Source: Blastocatellia bacterium
GTDB lineage: Bacteria; Acidobacteriota; Blastocatellia; Pyrinomonadales; Pyrinomonadaceae
Length of the DNA: 64,000 nucleotides
Direction: 5' to 3'
Assembly: GCA_003168335.1 (NCBI GenBank)
Contig: PMSM01000005.1
Span: 1-64,000, forward strand
The first letter of the stretch is position 1; the number at the start of each line of letters is the position of its first letter. The notes under the pieces were generated by a model, which saw only the letters and a program-made list of their open reading frames with translations, was not told the origin of the DNA and did no database searches. The position numbers were made by a program, and so were the translations under genes. Positions 25,530 through 34,153 of this stretch are shown here, piece after piece.

Positions 25530-26590
25530 TGATGTGGAAACGTGGAAACAAAAGCATGGTCGGCGTTGATATTGGATCGAGTTCAGTCAAAGCCGTCGAA
25601 CTGCAAGGCAAGAACGGAAACTTCGAACTCGTTAGCCTGGGTTACGAGGCCTTACAACCGGATTCAGTCGTCGACGGTCAGATCATGGAGTTAAACTCAG
25701 TCTCCCAGGCGATTGCAAATATTTTCAACGAGCACAAGATCAAGACCACCAGGGTAGCGGCCGGCGTCAACGGTCATTCCGTCATTGTGAAAAACATCGT
25801 GTTGCCGCAGATGACTGGAGAAGAGCTTCAGGAGTCGTTCGCATGGCACGCCGAAGAACATATTCCTTTCGACATCTCAGATGTCAACCTCGACTATCAC
25901 GTCACCGGTAGCACGCCGGATGCGATCCATGTGCTTTTGGCCGCCTGCAAGCGCGACAAGATTGCGAATCTGAAGCAGGCGATCCAATTAGCCGGCAAAC
26001 AGCCCACGGTGATCGACGTGGATGCTTTTGCGCTTCAGAATTGTTATGAGCTCAACTACGATCCACAGCCCGGCCAGATAGTAGCGTTGCTCAATATCGG
26101 CGCGTCGACCACCAACATAAACATTTTGAATGGCAACCGATCGGTCTTTACTCGCGATGCGAGCTTTGGCGGAAACCAGTACACCTCGCTGTTACAAAAA
26201 GAGCTTGGATTGAACTTCGATCAGGCTGAACAGGTAAAGCGAGGAATGCCATTGCCGGAAGGCGTCGAGCCCAGAGAGATTGAACCAATCCTCGACACGG
26301 TCTCCGATATCCTGGCGCTTGAGATTCAGAAAACCATGGATTTCTATCGCGCGACTGTCGAAGACGGCGAGTCCGCGGTCCAGAAGATTCTGATTTCGGG
26401 CGGTGGCTCGAAACTCCGCGGTCTGGTTGAGTTCCTGGCAAAGCAATTCGAAATCCCCGTAGAAGTCTTTGATCCATTTCGCAAGATTCGCATCGACTCG
26501 CGTGGTTTCGATCCCGAGTACATGCGCGAGATCGTGCCGGAAATGGCCATTGCGGTCGGACTAGCGCTGAGAGGAGTGGACGCCCGGTGA
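25529..26590 (+). CDS. pilM: Type IV pilus inner-membrane platform protein PilM
   Basis: GAGGAG is 6 bases before ATG 25529; a second ATG follows immediately. The 353-residue protein has the actin-like ATPase fold of PilM: phosphate-1 motif VGVDIGSSSVKAVEL near residues 10-24, phosphate-2 ALLNIGASTTNINIL, and the adenosine motif ILISGGGSKLRGLVEFL. PilM is cytoplasmic and binds the N-terminus of PilN, linking the pilus motor to the PilNO alignment complex. The five genes pilM-N-O-P-Q follow without a break, with pilN overlapping by 4 bases. Length is usual. Confidence 0.92.
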   Translation: MMWKRGNKSMVGVDIGSSSVKAVELQGKNGNFELVSLGYEALQPDSVVDGQIMELNSVSQAIANIFNEHKIKTTRVAAGVNGHSVIVKNIVLPQMTGEELQESFAWHAEEHIPFDISDVNLDYHVTGSTPDAIHVLLAACKRDKIANLKQAIQLAGKQPTVIDVDAFALQNCYELNYDPQPGQIVALLNIGASTTNINILNGNRSVFTRDASFGGNQYTSLLQKELGLNFDQAEQVKRGMPLPEGVEPREIEPILDTVSDILALEIQKTMDFYRATVEDGESAVQKILISGGGSKLRGLVEFLAKQFEIPVEVFDPFRKIRIDSRGFDPEYMREIVPEMAIAVGLALRGVDAR

Positions 26591-27282
26591 TCAAAATAAA
26601 CCTTCTAGAATCAGTTACGGACAGACCCGCGGGTGTTGCGTTTGTTGAAGACAAGGTCTCAAGCACGCGCACGCAAACGTTCCTACTGGCACTGACAGTG
26701 ATGGCATTACTCGTCCTTGGTATGGGTTACGATTATGTCAGCGCGAATGCCCAGCACGAAACCGCCACCAGGGAAGTCGAAAAGCAACGCCGCATTAACG
26801 AGCAGATGAATGCCGTCAAGCGTGAGCAGGCGGATCTGGAAAAGAAGATTGCGGATATCAACTTTCGCATCGACGCAATTCAGAAATTGCGGTCTTCGCA
26901 GCAAGGCCCAACTGCCCTGCTTGCCGAAATCAAAGCCCGCTTTGATAGCGTTCCCGGTCTCTACTTGAGAAGCGTCGAGCAGAAAGATTCAGAACTGGTC
27001 ATCAAGGGTGAATCACCCAACGAAGCGTCCGTGACGCGCTTTGGCCAGAGCATGGAATTCTCTTCAGGCATGTTTACCAATCTGAACATCGAGACGCAGA
27101 GAGAAGTGCCGCAAACGGTGACCAAGGCCGCGACCGCCCCTAATGCCGCGGCCCAGCAGGATCCTAACTCGCCGCCGCCCGAGGTCGTGAGCTTTACTAT
27201 CAAGTGTAACTACGCGCGCAAAGCCCCGGAGCAGAGCGCGAGCCCGACGCAGCTTCCGACGAACCACGTTGCTAAGAACTAA
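26587..27282 (+). CDS. pilN: Type IV pilus alignment protein PilN
   Basis: GTG 26587 overlaps the pilM stop (GTGA). The 231-residue protein begins MIKINLLES, the classic PilN motif that docks into PilM. One membrane helix follows (about 30-55, TFLLALTVMALLVLGMGYDYV), then a coiled coil (EKQRRINEQMNAVKREQADLEKKIADIN) and a small ferredoxin-like periplasmic domain (LYLRSVEQKDSELVIKGESPNEASV). The last ~60 residues form an Ala/Pro-rich tail longer than in most PilN proteins. It pairs with PilO to form the inner-membrane alignment complex. Confidence 0.9.
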   Translation: MIKINLLESVTDRPAGVAFVEDKVSSTRTQTFLLALTVMALLVLGMGYDYVSANAQHETATREVEKQRRINEQMNAVKREQADLEKKIADINFRIDAIQKLRSSQQGPTALLAEIKARFDSVPGLYLRSVEQKDSELVIKGESPNEASVTRFGQSMEFSSGMFTNLNIETQREVPQTVTKAATAPNAAAQQDPNSPPPEVVSFTIKCNYARKAPEQSASPTQLPTNHVAKN

Positions 27283-27324
27283 CAGTCGCGAGAACTCTCC
27301 TTCAAAAGGCGACAGGAAAAAATC

Positions 27325-27981
27325 ATGAGCATTGGAAACATAAACGGCATTCCCTGGTACCTGCGGCTGGGCATTTTCACTGTGCTTGCGCTGACTGTCT
27401 ATGGCGGGTTCTGGTATTTCGTCACCAGCGGCACCCGCAAAGAGACCAAGGGTTTGCAGGACCAGATTAGCGTGTTGCAAAAGGCCAACGCCGAGGCCCA
27501 GATTGCTTCGCAGCGGCTCAACGAGTTTCGCACGGCTTATAAAAATAAGCAGGAAGAACTCGAAGAACTCCGTGCCCTGTTGCCTGAGCAGCGTGAATTG
27601 ACGAAGGTTCTCGAAGGTATTCAGGACCGCGCCCGCGCAACCGGTCTGTCGCTGCGAAAGTTCTCGCCGAAGGACGACGTGCAGCAGGACTTTTATAGTG
27701 GTAAGCGAATCGACGTATCGGTCCAGAGTTCGTTTGCCGGTCTGCGGGCGTTCTTCGATCAGATGGCCCATTACCAGCGCATCGTTTCGATTACGAACTT
27801 TGAACTTAAGCAGCTGGACAAGCAGGGGACCAGCAAGACGGTCGAAGCTCGCTTTGATCTGACTGCCTACTATGTTTCCAGCGAGAAGTTGCAGAAGCAA
27901 AACGCGACTCAGCCGAACGGCGCGCCGGCAACGCAAACCAGCGCTACTACGCCAGCGGTAACGCCAGCCGTGGCAAAGTAG
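27325..27981 (+). CDS. pilO: Type IV pilus alignment protein PilO
   Basis: ATG 27325 has ACAGGAAA upstream. In 218 residues it shows the PilO order: short N-terminus with NGIPWYLRLG, one membrane helix (IFTVLALTVYGGFWYFV), a coiled coil (KGLQDQISVLQKANAEAQIASQRLNEF), and the periplasmic domain with LRALLPEQRELTKVLEGIQDRARATGLSLRKFSPK and the FAGLRAFFDQMAHYQRIVSI strand-helix. A Thr/Ala/Pro-rich tail follows. It dimerises with PilN and connects to PilP. Confidence 0.9.
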   Translation: MSIGNINGIPWYLRLGIFTVLALTVYGGFWYFVTSGTRKETKGLQDQISVLQKANAEAQIASQRLNEFRTAYKNKQEELEELRALLPEQRELTKVLEGIQDRARATGLSLRKFSPKDDVQQDFYSGKRIDVSVQSSFAGLRAFFDQMAHYQRIVSITNFELKQLDKQGTSKTVEARFDLTAYYVSSEKLQKQNATQPNGAPATQTSATTPAVTPAVAK

Positions 27982-28015
27982 ACCAGCGCGACCAAATTGT
28001 TTGACCAGGAAGAAG

Positions 28016-28642
28016 ATGATGGATTACAAAAACCCAATTCGTTACGCAGTTAGCGCCGCAGTGATTCTCTGCGCGATTGGTCTCACCACGTTGACGACCA
28101 GGGCTCAGGAGCCGGTGGAAGGCAAGAAACCTGTGGCGACCGAAAAGTCGTCCGGACGAGATCCTTTCAAGAAATATGTCGCTCCCGCGCCTAAGCCGGG
28201 TAAGGCGTTGCCGTCGAAGCTGGAGGCGCCCCCGATTCAGGTGCGCATCGACCGCTATCGGGCCCAGAAGTTAGCCGCGGCCAGCGCGCACGTGGCACCG
28301 CCAAAGCCGACATCGGTTTTGCTGCTGAACGAAATGCAAGTCATCGGCATCTTTCGCACGCCCCGCGGTTTTGCCGCAATGATCGAAGCGACGCCGATCA
28401 AACTCTCCTACGTTATCTATCCTGGCGAAAGCTTTTTTGATGGCCAACTCGTGGCTATTGAGGAAAGCCGCCTGGTATTTCGCCGTGACATAGTCTGGAC
28501 CGACGGACGCCATGAAAAGACGGTTGAGACCAAGCCGTTGCGCCAAGCCAACCCCGTTGAGGCCATGACCGCTGCCAAAACGGCTCCCGCCAATGCTCCG
28601 ACCCCCGAGCCTGAAAAGCCGGCCGTGCCGGAAAAGCAATAG
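28016..28642 (+). CDS. pilP: Type IV pilus assembly lipoprotein-like PilP
   Basis: Two ATGs (28016, 28019) follow AGGAAG; I use the first, giving 208 residues. The N-terminus has a hydrophobic signal (YAVSAAVILCAIGLTTLTTRA), which contains a Cys but not at a convincing lipobox. The conserved PilP core is SSGRDPFKKYVAP ... LLLNEMQVIGIFRTPRGFAAMIEATPIKLSYVIYPGESFFDGQLVAIEESRLVF, the beta domain that bridges PilNO and the secretin PilQ. A Pro/Ala/Glu tail closes the protein. The place between pilO and pilQ is canonical. Confidence 0.85.
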   Translation: MMDYKNPIRYAVSAAVILCAIGLTTLTTRAQEPVEGKKPVATEKSSGRDPFKKYVAPAPKPGKALPSKLEAPPIQVRIDRYRAQKLAAASAHVAPPKPTSVLLLNEMQVIGIFRTPRGFAAMIEATPIKLSYVIYPGESFFDGQLVAIEESRLVFRRDIVWTDGRHEKTVETKPLRQANPVEAMTAAKTAPANAPTPEPEKPAVPEKQ

Positions 28643-28859
28643 CGAAACGATTCCTGGCCCGTTCGTCACGCGAAATATGTTCGCGTGCGTAAGGCCCGAC
28701 GCGTGAACAATTGTCCAATGCGAAACCCACTGGCTTTGTTCACTTTTGACAATAAGACTGAACTGCCGCGTTGTGCGGCGCGCGCTTTGAATGTTCGTTC
28801 TTCAGGCATTTCGAGCGAGCGCGTGGCGGAAGTTCAGCCAGTCCCCTGAGGAGGGCATA

Positions 28860-30740
28860 ATGCCTAAGCAGTCCCCTAAAACTCTCGCCATCAGAACATG
28901 CGCCCTCGCATGTGTCGCCGGCTTGTCACTTAATACATTCGCCATGGCCAGCGGTGCAGTCGCCCGTAGGGCGCCTGCGTCCGTAAGGACTGCCCCCAGG
29001 GCCATGTCGCCGGAACAGAATCCAGCGCCATCGCCGACTCCGGCTAAGCCGGGCATGTCACCGGCAAAGGACAATATGGCGACGCAGTCCGACCAGGGAC
29101 GCCGCTATGGCCAGTCAGGGTTTGTGGGCGAGCCGATCAATCTCAACGTGGTGAGCGCCGACGTCCGCGACATCCTGAATTACATCACCGAACAGTATGG
29201 CATCAACTTTGTCATCGACAGTTCAGTGGGTGCGGTCCCCGTGACCGTTAACGTGCAGGATGTGCCGTGGAACCTCGCGCTCGAGATGATTCTGCGATCC
29301 AACAAGTTAGGGGTGCAGGTTAATGGCAACATCCTCCGCATAGCCACCATCGAATCTCTGGCGAAAGAAGCCGAGACCGAGAAAGTTATTAACGACGCCA
29401 AGCTCGAGAATACTCAGCTCGTAACCGAATTCATCCGGTTGAATTACGCGCGTGCTTCGGGCACCCTTTCACAGGCCAATGGAGCAACCGGAAATTTTCA
29501 GGGCGCCCAGAGCTCAAATGCACCCACTTCCGGCGGTAGCTCGTCCTACGGTAGTTCGTCCTACGGAGGCGCCACCGGCGGAGCCGACCAGGGAATTCTT
29601 CCTGTCGTTCAGCGTCGTCTGTCCCGGCGGGGCAGCGTCGAAGTCGACGGACGCAGCAACACGCTGATCATCACCGACGTCAAGGACAACATCGATGCCA
29701 TTCGGCAACTAGTCGTGCTTTTGGATCAGCCCGAACCTCAGGTCGAAATCGAAACCCGCATCGTCATCGCCAGCAAGAGTTTTAGTCGCGATCTTGGCGT
29801 TCAGCTTAACGCTCTGGCTATCAATAACAGCACGGGTGGGACAGCTGGATTTGGAACCGCTGCGGGCTCGCCCCTGGCTGGGAGCACCGCCGGCGTCGCA
29901 AATACGATCGGGCTCAGACCTGCCGGCATCCCGCAGGGTATTGTTAATCCGTCGGGAGCGCTTGGCGCCAATCTCGCCAATACTGTGATCGGTCTAACGA
30001 CCGGCATGATTGGCACGGCGCAGATTAGCGCGCTGATCACCGCGGCCGAGAGCCGGGGCACCGCCAGGACCGTCGCTACACCGCGGGTCACTGCATTGAA
30101 TAATCGTAAGGCAGAAATTTCCAGCGGGCAGCAAATTCCAGTCACCACACCGCAAACTGGCGCCGGCGGAACCGGCGGCGTGTTGGTCTTCACCACGACG
30201 TTCATCTCGGTACCGTTGCGTCTTGAAGTAACGCCGCAGATTACCGATGCAGGCACGGTCGTCCTGCATGTCATTGCAGAGAACAACAGCGTCAACACGG
30301 CTATCGCGATCAACGGAACACCGGGCATTGACACGCAGAGAATGGAAACCGAAGTACTGGTTCCCAACGGCGGTACCACGATCGTGGGCGGCGTGCTCGG
30401 CGATCAGGAAACGGAAACACAGAATCGCACGCCTGGCGTCGCCAGCCTGCCGATCATCGGCAATCTCTTTAAGCGTAAGGGAGTATCGCGCCAGTCGAGC
30501 GAGATTCTGTTCTTCATTACGCCGCGTATCTACCGGCCGGACTATAACGGTCAGCCGACCTCGCCCATCGTGGGCAATGGCCAGGGCAACCGCACGGTCC
30601 AAATTGCGCAGCCTGTGCCGCTCGGTAATCCGCAGAGCAATACGCCGACGCAGCAGCAGCAACAGCAGAGTCAGCCGCAGCAAATGCCGCAGACGACGAC
30701 TCCGCCGGCAAGCACGCGACCAGGCGGTACCCGTCCGTAG
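28860..30740 (+). CDS. pilQ: Type IV pilus secretin PilQ
   Basis: GAGGAGGG precedes ATG 28860; 626 residues. A signal peptide ends near ASG-AVARR. The protein has a secretin/TonB short N-terminal domain (NLNVVSADVRDILNYITEQYGINFVIDSSVGAVPVTV), an N1-type domain with a Gly/Ser-rich insert (about 215-235), and a C-terminal secretin pore (PRVTALNNRKAEISSGQQIPV, VPLRLEVTPQITDAGTVVLHV, VPNGGTTIVGGVLGDQE, PGVASLPIIGNLFKRK, SEILFFITPRI). It ends in a Gln/Pro-rich tail. AMIN domains common in proteobacterial PilQ are absent. It forms the outer-membrane channel for the pilus. Confidence 0.92.
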   Translation: MPKQSPKTLAIRTCALACVAGLSLNTFAMASGAVARRAPASVRTAPRAMSPEQNPAPSPTPAKPGMSPAKDNMATQSDQGRRYGQSGFVGEPINLNVVSADVRDILNYITEQYGINFVIDSSVGAVPVTVNVQDVPWNLALEMILRSNKLGVQVNGNILRIATIESLAKEAETEKVINDAKLENTQLVTEFIRLNYARASGTLSQANGATGNFQGAQSSNAPTSGGSSSYGSSSYGGATGGADQGILPVVQRRLSRRGSVEVDGRSNTLIITDVKDNIDAIRQLVVLLDQPEPQVEIETRIVIASKSFSRDLGVQLNALAINNSTGGTAGFGTAAGSPLAGSTAGVANTIGLRPAGIPQGIVNPSGALGANLANTVIGLTTGMIGTAQISALITAAESRGTARTVATPRVTALNNRKAEISSGQQIPVTTPQTGAGGTGGVLVFTTTFISVPLRLEVTPQITDAGTVVLHVIAENNSVNTAIAINGTPGIDTQRMETEVLVPNGGTTIVGGVLGDQETETQNRTPGVASLPIIGNLFKRKGVSRQSSEILFFITPRIYRPDYNGQPTSPIVGNGQGNRTVQIAQPVPLGNPQSNTPTQQQQQQSQPQQMPQTTTPPASTRPGGTRP

Positions 30741-30840
30741 TTAACTTGATCTGAGTGCCGCAGGCACGAGATATTCATAGGTGCCCGCAGCTTTGATTCT
30801 TCTTGAGCCCCGTCTAAGGGGCGAGAGAGAAACGGTGATC

Positions 30841-31206
30841 ATGTTCAAAGAAGCTCTGCAAACCATCGTCGAGAAAACCGACGGCAGCCTCGGCGCCCTG
30901 ATCATGGGCGCCGATGGTCTGTCCGTCGAAAAGTTTTTCACGGATGCCGGCGCTGAAGCCAACCTGGACGTAGCGGCGGCTGAGTTCACTTCATTAGTTC
31001 GCAACGCCAGCCGTTCAGGCAGCGATCTGGATCTCGGCGAGCTGCGTGAATTGGTGGTTACTCTGAAGAGCGTCACCGTAGTGATGCGACTTTTCAATAA
31101 AGATTATTTCGTAGTGCTGGTGTTGAAGCCCGACGGAAACCTCGGCCGCGGACGCTATGAGTTGAGAAAAGCGGAGTTGCTGTTGGCTAAAGAGTTCGCA
31201 GTCTAA
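30841..31206 (+). CDS. Roadblock/LC7-domain protein (MglB-like)
   Basis: ATG 30841 gives 121 residues; GTG 30835 would add two. The whole protein is one Roadblock/LC7 domain: MFKEALQTIVEKTDGSLGALIMGADGLSVEKFF, then a helix and the VVTLKSVTVVMRLFNKDYFVVLVLKPDGNLGRGRYELRKAELLL strand-helix pair. Roadblock proteins such as MglB regulate small Ras-like GTPases and polarity of pili in Myxococcus. The position directly after pilQ on the same strand suggests a part in pilus control. No GTPase gene is in the window, so the partner must lie elsewhere. Confidence 0.85.
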   Translation: MFKEALQTIVEKTDGSLGALIMGADGLSVEKFFTDAGAEANLDVAAAEFTSLVRNASRSGSDLDLGELRELVVTLKSVTVVMRLFNKDYFVVLVLKPDGNLGRGRYELRKAELLLAKEFAV

Positions 31207-31319
31207 GAATGGTGTCTGAAAGCCTGACCGTAAGGGAGGGCTCCAAAACGATTTTATGAACGGCTCCTGACTTAATTGTCAGCGAGTCGTTTTAGTTTTT
31301 AAATGCCACCGCGCCTCGT

Positions 31320-31460
31320 CTTCACGCTGAAGGCGTGAAATGTAATAGCCAGGGGCAACGCCCCTGGAAAAGGTCCAAAAATGTTTGTGGAGCCCTGAAG
31401 GGGCGAAATCAACATCGAGGAAGATGATGCAAGCGGACACATTCCGCGCCTTTGGCGCTT
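31320..31460 (-). repeat. Dispersed ~140-bp palindrome-rich element, copy 2
   Basis: The reverse complement matches 14245-14386 block by block: TTCACGCTGAAGGCGTGAAA, TGTAATAGCC, CCAGGGGCAACGCCCCTGG, GAGCCCTGAAGGGGCGAAAT and GCGCCTTTGGCGC. It occupies most of the 31207-31571 gap between the Roadblock and DUF4337 genes. The rest of that gap shows nothing recognisable. Confidence 0.75.
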
Positions 31461-31571
31461 TGTGCCAGATAGGAACCTTAGGTCTTGGATCACCGGAACT
31501 GTAGGAAAATAAATGATAAAGTATCGCGCGTTCTTGCCGACTGATTTTCATGTTGAAGGAGTGACGCCGAT

Positions 31572-32195
31572 ATGGATGCCGATCCAATGCAGTTTCTGGA
31601 AGAAGATGGTGATAAAAAGGCTACCGAAACCATCACCGCAGCAAAGAAGCCCAAAGCTCACCTGAACACCATGGTCGCGATTTCGGTTGCCCTGCTGGCT
31701 ACCTTCATGGGTATTTGCAAGGTCAAGGACGACAACATCGTGCAGGCGATGCAGCAGGCCCAGGCCGACAAGATCGATAACTATTCATGGTATCAGGCGC
31801 GCAATGTTCGTGAAGAAGTCGCCAATGCCACAGTCGCCGAACTAACTGCTCAGGCTGCTGCTGCCCCGCCACAGGCCAAAGCGGCCTATGATGAGCAGAT
31901 CAAAACTTATCAGGCGCTTGCTCAGGAGCAAGGGGCCAAAAAGAAGACTCAGCAAGCCGACGCCGACAAGGCCGATCAGACCTACAACGAACTCAATTTT
32001 CACGACGACCAGTTTGATCTTTCGGATGCGATGCTGGCCCTGGCGATCTCTTTGCTGGCAGTGACAGCGTTGACGCAGAAGCGCTGGCTGTTTGTGCTCG
32101 CAATGTTCCCCACAGTATTCGGAGTAGTCATGGGCCTGGCCGGACTCCTCGGTTGGCATATTCACCCGAACTTGCTGACGAAGCTGTTGTCTTAA
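31572..32195 (+). CDS. DUF4337 membrane protein
   Basis: ATG 31572 with AAGGAG about 14 bases upstream; 207 residues. The N-terminal helix LNTMVAISVALLATFMGICKVKDDNIVQAMQQAQADKIDNYSWYQARNVREE is the DUF4337 signature, followed by a long Ala/Gln-rich soluble helix (about 95-150) and two C-terminal membrane helices (AMLALAISLLAVTALTQKRWLFVLAMFPTVFGVVMGLAGLLGW). The function of the family is unknown; the topology suggests a membrane hairpin with a large coiled helical loop. It is convergent with the next gene. Confidence 0.8.
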   Translation: MDADPMQFLEEDGDKKATETITAAKKPKAHLNTMVAISVALLATFMGICKVKDDNIVQAMQQAQADKIDNYSWYQARNVREEVANATVAELTAQAAAAPPQAKAAYDEQIKTYQALAQEQGAKKKTQQADADKADQTYNELNFHDDQFDLSDAMLALAISLLAVTALTQKRWLFVLAMFPTVFGVVMGLAGLLGWHIHPNLLTKLLS

Positions 32196-32234
32196 CTGGA
32201 TGGGGACCCCGGTCCGCTCCGGGTTCTGTTAGCT

Positions 32235-32909
32235 TCACAGAATATTCACCGCACGAGCCGCGAGTAAGACCAGGACTGTGAGAGAGATCAATGATTGCAG
32301 CATCATCATCAGTTTGCCCCAGCGCGCCAGCACTGGCACATCAGTAGGCGAAAAGGCGGTGCTGGTGTTGAAAGCGATGAAGAGGTAATCCACGAAGTTT
32401 GGCGACCATGTGTGTTGTCCTGCGGCGATCTTCTGTTCCGGCGGCATGGTCATCTGAGGAAACAGAAACGCCCCATCAGGATGACCCAGGCGTGAATCGC
32501 GTCCGTGCGGACCGCCGGCATCCAGACGCCAATACCACAAAGCAAATACCAGAACGTTGGTGAACCAGAGAGCCGCGGCGGAAATCAGAAGTTCCGTCGG
32601 AGTCTCTTTGTGTGCAGGCAGGGCGGCGATGAGGAGGCCAACTGACACAATCATTCCGATAGTTACCAAGCCCGTGACCGTAAATCCCAGGATCCGGTTG
32701 AGACTATGCTTACGTGCGCGATGCGAAACAACTGTGGGAACAAGTAGCGCGATCACCACGGCCGGAAAAAGCCAGCGTGGACCGATGATCAGAAAGGGAG
32801 GCAGGGCCAGGTACAAGCCACCCACCGCCAACACTGCGATGGCTGCCGGCCAACGAGGTTCCGGGTCCCAACGATCGAGTTCGGTGCTCACGTGGTTAAC
32901 CTGATCCAT
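32235..32909 (-). CDS. Membrane protein with ion-channel-like pore hairpin
   Basis: 224 residues with about six hydrophobic helices (AAIAVLAVGGLYLALPPFLIIG, LFPAVVIALLVPTVV, ILGFTVTGLVTIGMIVSVGLLIAALP, LISAAALWFTNVLVFALWYWRL, and the last two). The C-terminal part, FVDYLFIAFNTSTAFSPTDVPVLARWGKLMMMLQSLISLTVLVLLAARAV, has the spacing of a potassium-channel pore helix, filter and inner helix, with SPTD where a filter such as GYGD would be. I infer distant relation to two-pore-helix channels with a changed filter. No regulatory domain is attached. It is convergent with the DUF4337 gene. Confidence 0.55.
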   Translation of the reverse strand: MDQVNHVSTELDRWDPEPRWPAAIAVLAVGGLYLALPPFLIIGPRWLFPAVVIALLVPTVVSHRARKHSLNRILGFTVTGLVTIGMIVSVGLLIAALPAHKETPTELLISAAALWFTNVLVFALWYWRLDAGGPHGRDSRLGHPDGAFLFPQMTMPPEQKIAAGQHTWSPNFVDYLFIAFNTSTAFSPTDVPVLARWGKLMMMLQSLISLTVLVLLAARAVNIL

Positions 32910-32948
32910 TTGTCTCGGGCGTAGCGCCTTCGATACAGTCGTTGATCG

Positions 32949-32990
32949 CGGGGCGTTGCCCCGGGCTATTACATTTCACGCCTTCAGCGC
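32949..32990 (+). repeat. Partial copy 3 of the 140-bp element
   Basis: CGGGGCGTTGCCCCGGGCTA and TTACATTTCACGCCTTCAGC match the right end of the copies at 14245 and 31320. The left part is missing. Confidence 0.65.
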
Positions 32991-32998
32991 TCTCATAT

Positions 32999-33116
32999 GG
33001 AGTGCGGTAACTTGTTACCGCTTTAAAGGTCGCGACCATAACAGAAACGACGCCTTACATAGTTGCGGCGCCAAGGCGCCGCCTACCAAAGCGGCGACAA
33101 GTCGCCGCACTCCAAA
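32999..33116. repeat. Paired-hairpin element next to mtgA
   Basis: The left half GGAGTGCGGTAACTTGTTAC-CGC and the right half GCGGCGACAAGTCGCCGC-ACTCC are inverted with respect to each other, with a GGCGCCAAGGCGCC hairpin between. The right end (CTCCAAA, 33110-33116) touches the mtgA stop codon at 33117 without a gap. It is related to the elements at 43196 and 51158. Confidence 0.75.
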
Positions 33117-33881
33117 TTATCCCGTCCCCTGCGGCATCTTCACGCTCGGCATGCCGCGCATGATGATTCGCTGTCGGCGTGCGACGCGTTTGGGATTTAC
33201 TTGTGGGTTGAAGACTGTGCGTGGGTTGGGAATCATTGCCGAAAGAAACGCCGCTTCGCGCGCGTTCAGATTCGCGGCGGGTTTGTGAAAGTAGTATTGC
33301 GACGCTGCCTCGGCGCCATAGAGGCCGTCACCCCACTCGATCACATTTAGATAAAGTTCCAGGATGCGGTGCTTCGAGAGGCTGCGTTCCATGAAGTAAG
33401 TGATGATCGCTTCCTGGCCCTTGCGCATGAACGAGCGCTCGCTTGAGAGATAGAGGTTCTTGGCGAGCTGCTGCGAGATCGTCGAGGCGCCGCGCTTGAA
33501 GTCCGGCATGTTCGGCAGCCATGAATCGCTTTCGCCTTCCTGCTTTGCTTCCTTCTCGGCCTCTTTCTGCGCCTGGTCATAGGCTTTCTGAATCGCTTCG
33601 TAGTCAAAGCCGTGATGAGTGGCGAAGTTTGTGTCTTCGCCGGCGAGCACTGCGCGCTGCAGCTGAGGCGAGATCTTCTCCAGCGGTACCCAGATTTGTA
33701 CGCGCTTTGGCTGAGCACCATTAGTGAGCGCTTCGCGATTGCGAACTTCGATCATCGAAGTCGTCGCCGGGTTCTGATCGCGCAGTGCCGAGACGCGGGG
33801 CAATGTCGTGGCTTCAAAACCGAGACCGCCCAGCACGATCCCGGTGATTGCGTAGATTGTGTATCGAATACCGCGCCACAT
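33117..33881 (-). CDS. mtgA: Monofunctional peptidoglycan glycosyltransferase MtgA-like
   Basis: 254 residues with one N-terminal helix (YTIYAITGIVLGGLGF) and a glycosyltransferase family 51 domain. Motif 1 is RAVLAGEDTNFATHHGFDYEAI (catalytic Glu in EDxxF), motif 2 is KRGASTISQQLAKNLYLS, motif 3 is RKGQEAIITYFME, and motif 4 is KHRILELYLNVIEWG. No transpeptidase domain follows, so this is a monofunctional enzyme. A charged insert (AQKEAEKEAKQEGESDSW) lies between motifs 1 and 2. It polymerises lipid II into glycan strands on the outer face of the inner membrane. The TAA stop abuts a palindromic repeat. Confidence 0.92.
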   Translation of the reverse strand: MWRGIRYTIYAITGIVLGGLGFEATTLPRVSALRDQNPATTSMIEVRNREALTNGAQPKRVQIWVPLEKISPQLQRAVLAGEDTNFATHHGFDYEAIQKAYDQAQKEAEKEAKQEGESDSWLPNMPDFKRGASTISQQLAKNLYLSSERSFMRKGQEAIITYFMERSLSKHRILELYLNVIEWGDGLYGAEAASQYYFHKPAANLNAREAAFLSAMIPNPRTVFNPQVNPKRVARRQRIIMRGMPSVKMPQGTG

Positions 33882-33896
33882 AGGTCAATGTTAAGG

Positions 33897-33917
33897 TCTC
33901 AAGTCTCAAGTCTCAAG
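33897..33917. repeat. Three tandem 7-bp units (TCTCAAG)
   Basis: TCTCAAG is repeated three times directly upstream of the mtgA start. It is one of several short heptamer arrays in the window. Confidence 0.85.
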
Positions 33918-33921
33918 TTGC

Positions 33922-34063
33922 ATCCACAGATTACGCAGATTTCACAGATTGACCAGGACAGGAAAGTTGAAGCGTGAAACGCCTGAATAGGGCGAAATAC
34001 TTTCGCGCATCACAAATGGCTTAATGCCCTGGCCAATCTGTGAAATCTGCGTAGTCTGTGGAT
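33922..34063. repeat. MITE-like element with 36-bp inverted ends
   Basis: The left end (33922-33957) and right end (34028-34063) are inverted repeats of 36 bp with two mismatches, built on ATCCACAGATTACGCAG / CTGCGTAGTCTGTGGAT. The 70-bp interior has no gene. Shorter relatives lie at 8539-8570, 55953-56100 and 62745-62816. It has no transposase and is of MITE size (142 bp). No clear target-site duplication is visible. Confidence 0.75.
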
Positions 34064-34153
34064 ACTGCCCGGTTTTCGTCGTTTTCTTCATTCACTAGGG
34101 TGCCGAGCTGGTCTCAATATCGACCGGACCAGCGCAAGAAGATTGGAGAGAAT

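Noticed and set aside
29801-30683. Two long minus-strand frames inside pilQ
   Set aside because: They mirror the GC-rich codons of the secretin gene. The secretin motifs on the plus strand are decisive.
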